The notes beneath the pieces were generated by a model that saw only the letters and a program-made list of their open reading frames with translations, was not told the DNA's origin and did not search any database. DNA of 8,138 nt from Paracoccaceae bacterium (GTDB lineage: Bacteria; Pseudomonadota; Alphaproteobacteria; Rhodobacterales; Rhodobacteraceae): contig JALSHK010000485.1 of the NCBI GenBank assembly GCA_026982275.1, forward strand, positions 1 to 8,138. Direction: 5' to 3'. Made by a program: the position numbers and the translations under genes. Positions 1-6,507 of this stretch are shown here, one piece after another. Numbering within the stretch: position 1 is the stretch's first letter; the number at the start of each line of letters is the position of its first letter.

Positions 1-5
1 CTGTA

Positions 6-19
6 GTTTAACGATAAAC
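6..19. promoter_or_regulatory. LacI-type operator-like palindrome upstream of the pgk unit
   Basis: The sequence GTTTA-A-CG-A-TAAAC is a 14-base dyad in which both 5-base arms pair perfectly around a central CG. A centred CG with TTA/TAA arms is typical of LacI-family operators. The core TTA-N-CG-N-TAA agrees with the motif I recall for CceR, the alphaproteobacterial central-carbon regulator. It lies 72 bases upstream of the first gene of the pgk unit. A partial copy lies next to the pdhA promoter. Binding is inferred only. Confidence 0.45.
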
Positions 20-35
20 CATAAGCCTTGCGCCT

Positions 36-54
36 TGAACCGCGCGGGGTTTTG
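36..54 (+). other. Short hairpin followed by a T run, possible terminator or attenuator
   Basis: AACC at 38-41 can pair with GGTT at 48-51 around a GC-rich loop, and TTTT follows at 50-53. The stem is only 4 bp, so this may be chance. It could end a transcript entering from the left edge, or attenuate the pgk unit. Confidence 0.2.
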
Positions 55-91
55 CGCCACATTCAGCGGATGCAGCCAAAGGGGGTGCGAC

Positions 92-235
92 ATGAACACA
101 CGCTGGGCGCTCTCCATAGCCCTTTTAATTATAGGCATTTTTGCGCTAGACAGATTTTATCTGGAATGGAATCTGCCTGTAATATTGGGAACCCAGCTGG
201 TGAACGTCCTTGAATGGATGGCCTTCTGGCGATAA
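92..235 (+). CDS. 47-residue membrane microprotein upstream of pgk
   Basis: This is a small protein of 47 residues with a basic N-terminus (MNTR), a hydrophobic segment at about residues 5-20 (WALSIALLIIGIFALD) and a second, shorter hydrophobic stretch near residues 28-40. It ends in the aromatic tail EWMAFWR. I chose the ATG at 92 because a G-rich ribosome-binding sequence (AAAGGGGG) sits just ahead, whereas the frame further upstream has no such signal and does not look like membrane protein. The gene ends 25 bases before the pgk start, so the two are probably co-transcribed. I recall similar microproteins with a 'single helix plus LEW-AFWR' ending beside glycolytic genes in other Rhodobacterales, but I know of no assigned function. 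It is likely an inner-membrane protein. Confidence 0.7.
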   Translation: MNTRWALSIALLIIGIFALDRFYLEWNLPVILGTQLVNVLEWMAFWR

Positions 236-260
236 TCCCGCGGGCAAACGGGAGAGTATT

Positions 261-1451
261 ATGAGCTGGAAAACCCTTGATGATATGTCGCTAGGCGGCA
301 AAACTGTTTTAACGCGTGTGGATATCAATGTGCCGGTGGAAAATGGCCGCGTCACCGACGCCACCCGCATCGAGCGGATCAAGCCCACGATTGACGATAT
401 TCTGGCCGCTGGCGGCAAGCCGGTGCTTATGGCGCATTTTGGCCGCCCGGGCGGCAAGCCCGAGGCGGAATTCAGCCTCGAGCAACTGCGCGAAGCGGTA
501 GAAACCACCATCGGACATCCTGTTGTATTTTGTGAGGAAACCATCGGCGACAAGGCTAAATCCGCCATAGAGGCTCTGCCTGCCGGCGCTGTGTTATTGC
601 TGGAAAACACCCGGTTTAACGCTGGCGAAACCACAAATGACGGCGATTTTGCCGCCGCGCTGGCCGATCTGGGCGATATCTATTGCAACGACGCCTTTTC
701 CACCGCGCACCGCGCCCATGCCAGCACCGAGGGCATCGCCCGCTTGCTGCCCTCTTGCGCGGGCCGGCTGATGCAAGCCGAACTAAGCGCGCTGGAAGCC
801 GCGCTTTCCAAGCCCGAACATCCGGTTGTGGCCGTTGTGGGCGGTGCAAAAGTCTCCACCAAGCTTGACCTTCTGGGCAACCTTATCCCCAAGGTCGACC
901 AGATTGTGATCGGTGGCGGCATGGCCAATACATTTCTGGCAGCTCAAGGCATTGATGTCGGGAAATCCCTTTGTGAACATGATCTTGCTGATACCGCCCG
1001 TGATATTATGGCCCGCGCCAAAGCTGCGGATTGCGAGCTGATCCTGCCGGTGGATGTAGTGGTGGCGTGGGAATTTGCCGCCAATACCAAAAGCGAAACC
1101 GTAGCCGCCAATGCCTGCCCTGCGGATGCGATGATCCTGGATGCGGGGCCGCAATCGGTTGAGGAGGTGGGCAAGATTTTTGCCGCTGCCAAAACGCTGG
1201 TCTGGAACGGGCCATTGGGGGCTTTCGAGATCGAGCCGTTTAACATGGCCACCGATGCCGCCGCCCTGAAAGCCGCCGAGCTGACCCGCGCGGGCAGCCT
1301 GCGCTCGGTGGCCGGTGGTGGCGATACCGTGGCAGCGCTGAACAATTCCGGTGCAGCGAAAGATTTCAGCTATATTTCCACAGCAGGCGGGGCCTTTCTT
1401 GAATGGCTCGAGGGTAAAACCCTGCCCGGGGTTGCGGCGCTGGAAGGATAG
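261..1451 (+). CDS. pgk: Phosphoglycerate kinase
   Basis: Phosphoglycerate kinase (396 residues, a normal bacterial length) is a cytoplasmic enzyme that interconverts 1,3-bisphosphoglycerate plus ADP with 3-phosphoglycerate plus ATP in glycolysis and gluconeogenesis. The N-domain substrate loop LTRVDINVP (residues 17-25, basic Arg19) is followed by HFGRPGG (59-65), ENTRF (115-119) and NDAFSTAHRAHAS (143-155). The C-domain nucleotide side shows VVGGAKVSTKLDLL (192-205), GGGMANTFL (218-226), WNGPLGAFE (315-323) and AGGGDTVAAL (351-360). The final glycine-rich loop reads STAGGAFLE where many species have STGGGASLE. I take the ATG at 261 because GGAGAG at 251-256 is a well-placed ribosome-binding site and the protein then starts at the family's usual N-terminus. 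The frame stays open back to 210, but those 17 residues lack family character. It follows the 47-residue gene in the same direction. Confidence 0.97.
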   Translation: MSWKTLDDMSLGGKTVLTRVDINVPVENGRVTDATRIERIKPTIDDILAAGGKPVLMAHFGRPGGKPEAEFSLEQLREAVETTIGHPVVFCEETIGDKAKSAIEALPAGAVLLLENTRFNAGETTNDGDFAAALADLGDIYCNDAFSTAHRAHASTEGIARLLPSCAGRLMQAELSALEAALSKPEHPVVAVVGGAKVSTKLDLLGNLIPKVDQIVIGGGMANTFLAAQGIDVGKSLCEHDLADTARDIMARAKAADCELILPVDVVVAWEFAANTKSETVAANACPADAMILDAGPQSVEEVGKIFAAAKTLVWNGPLGAFEIEPFNMATDAAALKAAELTRAGSLRSVAGGGDTVAALNNSGAAKDFSYISTAGGAFLEWLEGKTLPGVAALEG

Positions 1452-1528
1452 GCCACGGCTCGCACCCGATTCAATTAATTTGAGAAAATTGAAAATTGGG
1501 GATTCACAAATCAAATCAGGTCTGCCAT

Positions 1529-1562
1529 GATTCGGTATATTCGGCGCAAAGACCGAATACCG
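1529..1562. promoter_or_regulatory. Interrupted hairpin just ahead of the FtsB-like gene
   Basis: TATTCGG (1538-1544) pairs with CCGAATA (1553-1559) around an 8-base loop. The stem continues as CGG (1533-1535) with CCG (1560-1562) after a 2-base bulge. The 3' arm abuts the ribosome-binding sequence GAGGCGG (1562-1568). It could be a protein-binding dyad, or an RNA structure that tunes translation. A GATTC (GANTC) site lies at its left edge (1529-1533). Confidence 0.4.
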
Positions 1563-1572
1563 AGGCGGAAAC

Positions 1573-1875
1573 ATGGAAATGAAGGCAAAATCTCGTAAGG
1601 TTCTTGGCTACACGACCTCGGTCGCAGCTGCCGTTCTGGTGTTCTATCTCGCCATTGTTGCGATTCAGGGGCCTTACGGGCTGCGCAATCTGTTTGCCTT
1701 GCAGGAACGCGAGATAAAACTGCAAACCCGCCTATCGGAAATCACCCGACAGCGGATCGAGGCGCAGAATCGGGCACGGCGGCTGTCGGATGATTATCTG
1801 GATCTTGATCTGCTCGACGAGCAAGCGCGCAAGGTGCTTGGCTATATTCGAAGTGATGAAATTATCGTTCAATAA
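1573..1875 (+). CDS. FtsB/DivIC-like septum formation initiator
   Basis: This 100-residue single-pass membrane protein has the layout of the septum formation initiator family (FtsB/DivIC). It has a short basic cytoplasmic N-terminus (KAKSRK), a transmembrane helix at about 13-32, a charged coiled-coil region at about 43-72 rich in Glu, Gln and Arg, and the closing motif DLLDEQARKVLGYIRSDEII (79-98), which matches the family's 'E.AR..LGY...DEI' signature. Such proteins join FtsL and FtsQ in the divisome and help activate septal peptidoglycan synthesis. The start at 1573 has GAGGCGG at 1562-1568; a second ATG two codons later is possible. Alphaproteobacteria commonly carry this gene directly ahead of pdhA, as here. 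The gap to pdhA is 117 bases and contains its own promoter, so this is probably a separate transcript. I leave the symbol empty because ftsB and divIC naming varies. Confidence 0.85.
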   Translation: MEMKAKSRKVLGYTTSVAAAVLVFYLAIVAIQGPYGLRNLFALQEREIKLQTRLSEITRQRIEAQNRARRLSDDYLDLDLLDEQARKVLGYIRSDEIIVQ

Positions 1876-1929
1876 CACTACTTTACTCCATATCTTCACG
1901 AAATTCATGATCCTGTGCGAAAAAGGCAT

Positions 1930-1957
1930 GTGACATTCTGTCTGGCTGCTGTATAAT
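1930..1957 (+). promoter_or_regulatory. Sigma-70-type promoter of pdhABC
   Basis: A perfect TATAAT (-10) at 1952-1957 is preceded by GTGACA (-35, four of six matches to TTGACA) at 1930-1935, with 16 bases between them. Transcription would start near 1964, within a GTTTAACGAT half-operator at 1961-1970, leaving a leader of about 29 bases before pdhA. Confidence 0.6.
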
Positions 1958-1958
1958 A

Positions 1959-1974
1959 TAGTTTAACGATTTAC
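1959..1974. promoter_or_regulatory. Half copy of the LacI-like operator at the pdhA start point
   Basis: TAGTTTAACGAT at 1959-1970 is identical to bases 4-15 upstream of the pgk unit. Its right arm here is TTTAC rather than TAAAC, so the dyad is imperfect. Its position, immediately after the -10 box, is where a repressor would block transcription. The role is inferred. Confidence 0.35.
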
Positions 1975-1992
1975 TACACTCAGGAGCCTCGC

Positions 1993-2982
1993 ATGGCCAA
2001 AGCCAGAAAACCGAATGTGAACGCAGAAGAGCTGCTGGAATATTATCGCGAGATGTTACTGATCCGGCGCTTTGAGGAAAAGGCCGGCCAGCTTTACGGC
2101 ATGGGGCTTATTGGCGGGTTTTGCCATCTTTATATCGGGCAAGAGGCAATTGTGGTTGGGCTGGAAGCCGGCGCAAAAGAGGGGGACCAGCGGGTGACCT
2201 CCTATCGCGATCACGGCCATATGCTGGCCTGCGGCATGGACCCGAAAGGCGTGATGGCCGAGCTTACCGGGCGCGAGGGGGGGTATTCGCGCGGCAAAGG
2301 CGGCTCGATGCATATGTTCTCGCGCGAAAAGAATTTTTATGGTGGTCACGGGATTGTGGGGGCGCAGGTGCCGATTGGTGCGGGGCTTGCCTTTGCGAAC
2401 TGGTATCGCGGCAATGATAATGTGAGCTTTGCCTATTTTGGCGATGGGGCCGCCAATCAGGGGCAGGTTTATGAAACCTTCAACATGGCAAGCCTGTGGA
2501 AACTGCCCTGTATTTTTGTGATTGAAAACAACAAATACGCCATGGGAACCAGCCTGCATCGCGGCTCGTCCACGCCCGAGCTATATACTCGGGGCGCTGC
2601 TTTTGGCATCCCCGGAGAAAAGGTGGATGGCATGGATGTGCTGGCCGTCAAGGCGGCGGGGGACAAGGCGATCGCCCATTGTCGCGCCGGAAAAGGCCCC
2701 TATATTCTGGAGATGAACACCTATCGCTATCGCGGGCATTCCATGTCCGACCCCGCAAAATACCGCAGCCGCGAAGAGGTGCAAAAAGTGAAGGAAGATC
2801 GTGATCCGATTGACCATGTGCGCGAGCTTCTGGTGGGAAGCAAGCAAGCAACCGAGGCCGATTTGAAGGCGATTGACAAAGAGATCAAGAAGATCGTTAT
2901 CGAGGCCGCCGATTTTGCCTCCGCCAGCCCCGAGCCGGACTTGAGCGAGCTTTATACAGACATTCTGGCGGAGGTGAACTAA
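1993..2982 (+). CDS. pdhA: Pyruvate dehydrogenase E1 component, alpha subunit
   Basis: This 329-residue protein is the alpha subunit of the heterotetrameric pyruvate dehydrogenase E1. With the beta subunit it uses thiamine diphosphate to decarboxylate pyruvate and reductively acetylate the lipoyl groups. Diagnostic segments are MLLIRRFEEKAGQLYGMG (21-38), GFCHLYIGQEA (42-52), TSYRDHGHMLACG (69-81), SRGKGGSMHMF (99-109) and the thiamine diphosphate/Mg-binding motif, which begins GDGAANQGQ (150-158) and ends ENNKYAMGT (178-186). The regulatory-loop region YRYRGHSMSDP (244-254) is present. The start at 1993 follows CAGGAG, and upstream sequence is not coding. There is no organelle-type targeting extension. 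The stop overlaps the pdhB start by one base (TAATG), which indicates translational coupling within pdhABC. Confidence 0.97.
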   Translation: MAKARKPNVNAEELLEYYREMLLIRRFEEKAGQLYGMGLIGGFCHLYIGQEAIVVGLEAGAKEGDQRVTSYRDHGHMLACGMDPKGVMAELTGREGGYSRGKGGSMHMFSREKNFYGGHGIVGAQVPIGAGLAFANWYRGNDNVSFAYFGDGAANQGQVYETFNMASLWKLPCIFVIENNKYAMGTSLHRGSSTPELYTRGAAFGIPGEKVDGMDVLAVKAAGDKAIAHCRAGKGPYILEMNTYRYRGHSMSDPAKYRSREEVQKVKEDRDPIDHVRELLVGSKQATEADLKAIDKEIKKIVIEAADFASASPEPDLSELYTDILAEVN

Positions 2983-4328
2983 TGGCCATCAATATTCTCA
3001 TGCCCGCGCTTTCGCCCACCATGGAAGAAGGCAATCTGGCCAAATGGCTGGTGAAGGAGGGTGATAGCGTCGAAAGTGGCGATATCCTTTGCGAGATCGA
3101 AACCGACAAGGCAACGATGGAATTCGAAGCGGTGGATGAAGGCGTGATTGGCAAAATTCTGGTCGCCGAGGGCAGCGAGGGCGTCAAGGTAAACACCCCG
3201 ATTGCCGTGCTGGTGGAAGAAGGCGAAAGCGCCGATGCCGCGCCAGCCCCTTCCGAGGCTGCGGCAACAAATGAAACCCCTGCCCCGATAGCGACAGCCC
3301 CCGTGGCCAGCACGCCGGTCGAGCAGGACCTGCCCGCCGGCACCACTTTCAAATCCCAAACCGTGCGGGAGGCCATTCGCGATGCGATGTCCGAGGAAAT
3401 GCGACGCTCGGAAGATGTGTTCCTCATGGGGGAAGAAGTGGCGCAATATCAGGGCGCTTACAAGGTCAGCCAGGGGATGCTGGATGAATTCGGCCCCAAG
3501 CGGGTGATCGACACCCCGATCACCGAGCATGGTTTCACCGGCATCGCCGTAGGGGCGGCCTTTGCCGGCCTTAATCCGGTTGTAGAATTCATGACCTTCA
3601 ATTTTGCCATGCAGGCGCTGGACCAGATCGTCAACTCCGCCGCCAAAACCCGCTATATGTCGGGCGGGCAAATGACCTGCCCGATCGTGTTTCGCGGTGC
3701 CAATGGCGCGGCTTCGCGGGTGGGCGCGCAGCACAGCCATGATTACGCCTCTATGTATGCGCAAATTCCGGGGCTGAAGGTGGTGATGCCCTATTCGGCG
3801 GATGATTATAAGGGCCTGCTGAAATCCGCGATCCGCGACCCGAATCCGGTGATTTTTCTGGAGAATGAAATCCTCTATGGCCGCGCTTTTGATGTGCCGG
3901 AAATCGAGGATTACACCGTGCCGATCGGCAAGGCCCGCATCCGGCGCGAGGGTGATGATGTAACGATTGTCAGCTTTGGTATTGGCATGCAATATGCGCT
4001 GGAAGCGGCAGATAAGCTCGCCGAGGAGGGGATCTCTGCCGAGGTGATCGATCTGCGCACCCTGCGCCCGATGGACACCGAAACCGTGATCAAATCGGTG
4101 ATGAAAACCAACCGCTGCGTGACGGTAGAAGAAGGCTTTCCTGTGGTTTCCATTGGCGGGCATATCTCGGCCACCATCATGCAGGAAGCGTTTGATTACC
4201 TCGATGCCCCGGTAATGAATTGCGCCGGAAAAGACGTGCCAATGCCCTATGCGGCCAATCTCGAAAAGCTGGCGCTGGTGACCACGGATGAAGTGATTGC
4301 TGCCGTTAAATCAGTAACTTACCGTTAG
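2982..4328 (+). CDS. pdhB: Pyruvate dehydrogenase E1 component, beta subunit with N-terminal lipoyl domain
   Basis: This 448-residue fusion has a biotinyl/lipoyl domain at 1-80, with the lipoylation motif EIETDKATMEF and target Lys43. An Ala/Pro/Thr-rich linker runs from about 84 to 120, and a transketolase-like E1 beta domain starts near 124. The E1 beta part shows MGEEVAQYQGAYKVSQGM (149-166, with a Glu that contacts the thiamine ring), DTPITEHGFTGIAVGAA (177-193) and GAQHSHDYASMYAQIPGLKV (248-267). The C-terminal domain begins near residue 320. It is longer than plain E1 beta (about 325-330 residues) because of the lipoyl fusion, an arrangement established for alphaproteobacteria. GGAGGTG in the end of pdhA serves as ribosome-binding site, and the ATG overlaps the pdhA stop. 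The lipoyl domain is nearly identical to that of pdhC downstream. Confidence 0.97.
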   Translation: MAINILMPALSPTMEEGNLAKWLVKEGDSVESGDILCEIETDKATMEFEAVDEGVIGKILVAEGSEGVKVNTPIAVLVEEGESADAAPAPSEAAATNETPAPIATAPVASTPVEQDLPAGTTFKSQTVREAIRDAMSEEMRRSEDVFLMGEEVAQYQGAYKVSQGMLDEFGPKRVIDTPITEHGFTGIAVGAAFAGLNPVVEFMTFNFAMQALDQIVNSAAKTRYMSGGQMTCPIVFRGANGAASRVGAQHSHDYASMYAQIPGLKVVMPYSADDYKGLLKSAIRDPNPVIFLENEILYGRAFDVPEIEDYTVPIGKARIRREGDDVTIVSFGIGMQYALEAADKLAEEGISAEVIDLRTLRPMDTETVIKSVMKTNRCVTVEEGFPVVSIGGHISATIMQEAFDYLDAPVMNCAGKDVPMPYAANLEKLALVTTDEVIAAVKSVTYR

Positions 4329-4337
4329 GAGCGGATC

Positions 4338-5600
4338 ATGCCAATAAATATCCTTATGCCCGCGCTTTCCCCGACCATGGAAGAGGGGAACCTTGCCAAA
4401 TGGCTGGTCAAAGAGGGCGATACGGTTGAATCCGGCGATGTGCTGTGCGAGATCGAAACCGACAAGGCAACGATGGAATTTGAAGCGGTGGATGAGGGGT
4501 TGATCGGCAAGATTTTGGTGGCCGAGGGCAGCGAAGGGGTGAAGGTAAACACCCCGATTGCCGTGCTGCTGGAGGAGGGCGAAAGCGCAGGTGATATCAG
4601 CGATACCCCTGCCCCCGCCGCGCCTGAAGCGCCCAAGGCTGTAGCAGAAACGCCTGCTGCGGCACCCGCGCCTGCCGCGCCGCTTGCCGCCAAAGGCGAG
4701 CGCATTTTCGCCTCGCCGCTGGCGCGCCGGATTGCCGCGCAAAAGGGGCTTGATCTTGCAAGCCTGCAAGGCTCTGGCCCCAAAGGCCGCATTGTGAAAG
4801 CTGATGTTGAAAACGCAACCGCGCAGCCAGTGGCCGCCCCGGAGGAAGCTGCTGCCCCCGCCGCCCAAAGTGCCAGCGCCAACACCGTTATGGCCATGTA
4901 TGCTGATCGTGAATATGAGGAAATGCCGCTGGATGGGATGCGCAAAATCATTGCGTCGCGCCTGACCGAAGCCAAGCAAACCATCCCGCATTTTTACCTG
5001 CGGCGCGAGATTCAAATCGATGCGCTGCTGAAGTTCCGCAGTGAGCTGAACAAGAGCCTCGCGGATAAGGGCATCAAACTTTCGGTCAATGATTTCATCA
5101 TCAAGGCCTGCGCCATGGCCCTGCAGGAAGTGCCCGATTGCAATGCCGTCTGGGCCGGAGACCGTATCCTCAAGCTCAAGCCATCGGACGTTGCGGTGGC
5201 CGTGGCCATTGAAGGCGGGCTGTTTACGCCGGTGTTGCGCGATGCTGAATCCCGCACGCTTTCGAGCCTGTCAGTCGAGATGAAAGACCTCGCGGCCCGG
5301 GCCAAACAGCGCAAGCTGGCACCGCATGAATATCAGGGCGGCAGCTTTGCCATTTCCAACCTTGGCATGATGGGGATCAGCAATTTCGACGCGGTAATCA
5401 ACCCGCCGCACGGCTCAATTCTGGCCGTGGGTGCGGGGCAAAAAATGCCGATGGTCAATGCGGAGGGAGAGCTGGATATCGCCACGGTGATGTCGGCAAC
5501 GCTATCGGTGGATCATCGGGTGATCGACGGGGCACTGGGGGCAGAGTTCCTTGCGGCCGTAAAGCAAAACCTCGAAAATCCAATCTCGATGCTGGCATAA
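4338..5600 (+). CDS. pdhC: Dihydrolipoamide acetyltransferase (pyruvate dehydrogenase E2)
   Basis: This 420-residue E2 core subunit transfers the acetyl group from lipoyl-lysine to CoA and scaffolds the complex. In order it has one lipoyl domain (1-80, Lys43 in TDKATMEF), an Ala/Pro-rich linker (85-118), a peripheral-subunit-binding domain (121-157, FASPLARRIAAQKGLDL ... GSGPKGRIVKADV), a second Ala/Pro linker (161-182), and the catalytic acyltransferase domain (193-420). The latter carries PLDGMRKIIASRLTEAKQTI, FAISNLGMMGI and the active-site motif VDHRVIDG (391-398, His393 and Asp397). AGGAG overlaps the pdhB stop, 9 bases ahead of the ATG. It has a single lipoyl domain, whereas the E. coli enzyme has three. 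No E3 (lpd) gene follows: the next gene is convergent, so the operon ends here. Confidence 0.97.
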   Translation: MPINILMPALSPTMEEGNLAKWLVKEGDTVESGDVLCEIETDKATMEFEAVDEGLIGKILVAEGSEGVKVNTPIAVLLEEGESAGDISDTPAPAAPEAPKAVAETPAAAPAPAAPLAAKGERIFASPLARRIAAQKGLDLASLQGSGPKGRIVKADVENATAQPVAAPEEAAAPAAQSASANTVMAMYADREYEEMPLDGMRKIIASRLTEAKQTIPHFYLRREIQIDALLKFRSELNKSLADKGIKLSVNDFIIKACAMALQEVPDCNAVWAGDRILKLKPSDVAVAVAIEGGLFTPVLRDAESRTLSSLSVEMKDLAARAKQRKLAPHEYQGGSFAISNLGMMGISNFDAVINPPHGSILAVGAGQKMPMVNAEGELDIATVMSATLSVDHRVIDGALGAEFLAAVKQNLENPISMLA

Positions 5601-5621
5601 TGGCGGGTTAGAAACCCACCC
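5601..5621. terminator. Stem-loop right after the pdhC stop
   Basis: GGGTT (5605-5609) pairs with AACCC (5613-5617) around a 3-base loop, and GG/CC (5602-5603 with 5619-5620) extends the stem past one C-A mismatch. No T run follows, so it is not a textbook intrinsic terminator, but it sits between convergent genes. The GGTGGGTTT-AACCC style resembles short dispersed palindromes seen in many proteobacterial genomes. Confidence 0.4.
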
Positions 5622-5646
5622 TACATGCGAGCCATATCTTTACCGG

Positions 5647-5667
5647 TGGCGGTGTTTGGCACCGCCA
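5647..5667. terminator. Strong hairpin abutting the 3' end of cysE
   Basis: TGGCGGTG (5647-5654) and CACCGCCA (5660-5667) form a perfect 8-bp stem with the loop TTTGG. It touches the cysE stop codon (5668-5670 on the minus strand). It has no U tract on either strand, so it may act as an RNA 3'-end stabiliser or a Rho-assisted terminator for cysE, pdhC or both. Confidence 0.5.
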
Positions 5668-6471
5668 TCAGCCATTCAAAAGCTGGTCCATTTCGTTGGA
5701 AGGCTGGTCACATCCCGCCTCCCCTACCACTTTGGCCGGCACCCCTGCCACGGTTTTGCAGGGCGGCACATCGCGCAGCACCACCGAGCCGGCAGCCACG
5801 CGGCTGCAATGGCCAATATGGATATTTCCCAAGATTTTGGCCCCTGCGCCGAGCAGCACACCATCGCCGATTTTCGGATGCCGGTCCTCGTCATCCTTGC
5901 CGGTGCCGCCAAGCGTGACCGCATGCAGCATCGACACATTGTCACCGACAACTGCCGTTTCGCCAATAACGATGGAATGGGCGTGATCAATCATCAAGCC
6001 TTTTCCGACCACTGCAGCCGGATGGATATCAATTCCGAATACTTCCGAACTGCGCATCTGGGCGAAATAGGCCATATCCTTGCGCCCCTGAAGCCAGAGC
6101 CAATGGGCGACGCGATAGGCCTGCACCGCCAAAAAACCTTTGAAATACAGCAATGGCTGGATGCTGCGATGACAAACCGGATCGCGGTCAAGCGTGGCCA
6201 CGATATCGGCCCGTGCCGCAACCCCCAGCCGGGAATCTGCGGCATAGGCCTCCACACAGACCTCGTTCACCACACTCTCGGTCATATCACCCGAAGCCAG
6301 CTTTTGCGAAATACGATAAGCCAGCGCGGATTCCAGCGATTTGTGATGCAGCACAGCTCCGTAAACCACACCCGCCATCGCTGGCTCCGCTTCGATAATC
6401 GCTTGTGCTTCCACCCTGATTGCGGCCCATACCGGGTCCAGCCTGCCAAGTTTTGCTTGTGCTTGTGTCAT
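5668..6471 (-). CDS. cysE: Serine O-acetyltransferase
   Basis: This 267-residue cytoplasmic enzyme acetylates L-serine with acetyl-CoA to give O-acetylserine, the first step of cysteine synthesis. The N-terminal alpha-helical serine acetyltransferase domain covers about 11-115 (DPVWAAIRVEAQAIIEAEP, HHKSLESALAYRISQKL). A left-handed beta-helix of hexapeptide repeats follows, with FGIDIHPAAVVGKGLMIDHA (145-164), IVIGETAVVGDNVSMLHAVT (167-186), LGGTGKDDEDRHPKIGDGV (187-205) and AGVPAKVV (242-249). The catalytic dyad by alignment to the E. coli enzyme is Asp148 and His163. The start has GGAG a few bases upstream on the minus strand. The protein ends in MDQLLNG and so lacks the C-terminal isoleucine that many CysE proteins insert into O-acetylserine sulfhydrylase. 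It converges on pdhC. The 126-base gap from the upstream membrane gene suggests its own promoter. Confidence 0.96.
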   Translation of the reverse strand: MTQAQAKLGRLDPVWAAIRVEAQAIIEAEPAMAGVVYGAVLHHKSLESALAYRISQKLASGDMTESVVNEVCVEAYAADSRLGVAARADIVATLDRDPVCHRSIQPLLYFKGFLAVQAYRVAHWLWLQGRKDMAYFAQMRSSEVFGIDIHPAAVVGKGLMIDHAHSIVIGETAVVGDNVSMLHAVTLGGTGKDDEDRHPKIGDGVLLGAGAKILGNIHIGHCSRVAAGSVVLRDVPPCKTVAGVPAKVVGEAGCDQPSNEMDQLLNG

Positions 6472-6507
6472 TTTTTCACTCCGTCACCGCATTTTACGGT
6501 ATTCGGC

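Noticed and set aside
210..260. Extended N-terminus for pgk from the ATG at 210
   Set aside because: The extra 17 residues overlap the 47-residue gene and are not part of the kinase family. A good ribosome-binding site lies ahead of 261.
1470..1500. AT-rich CAATT/AATTG repeat after pgk as an intrinsic terminator
   Set aside because: The stem would be 5 bp of mostly A-T pairs with a 10-base loop and no GC core, so it cannot be called a terminator.
783..1574. Open frame of 263 codons on the minus strand opposite pgk
   Set aside because: It lies antisense to pgk, with no domain-like pattern and no ribosome-binding site of note.
2982..3230. Lipoyl domain on E1 beta as a novel fusion
   Set aside because: This fusion is already established for alphaproteobacterial pyruvate dehydrogenases. 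Only its near identity to the pdhC domain is worth reporting.
2979..4163. Long open frame (394 codons) on the minus strand opposite pdhB
   Set aside because: It is fully antisense to a confidently identified gene and gives His/Arg-rich sequence with no family features. It is a product of codon bias.
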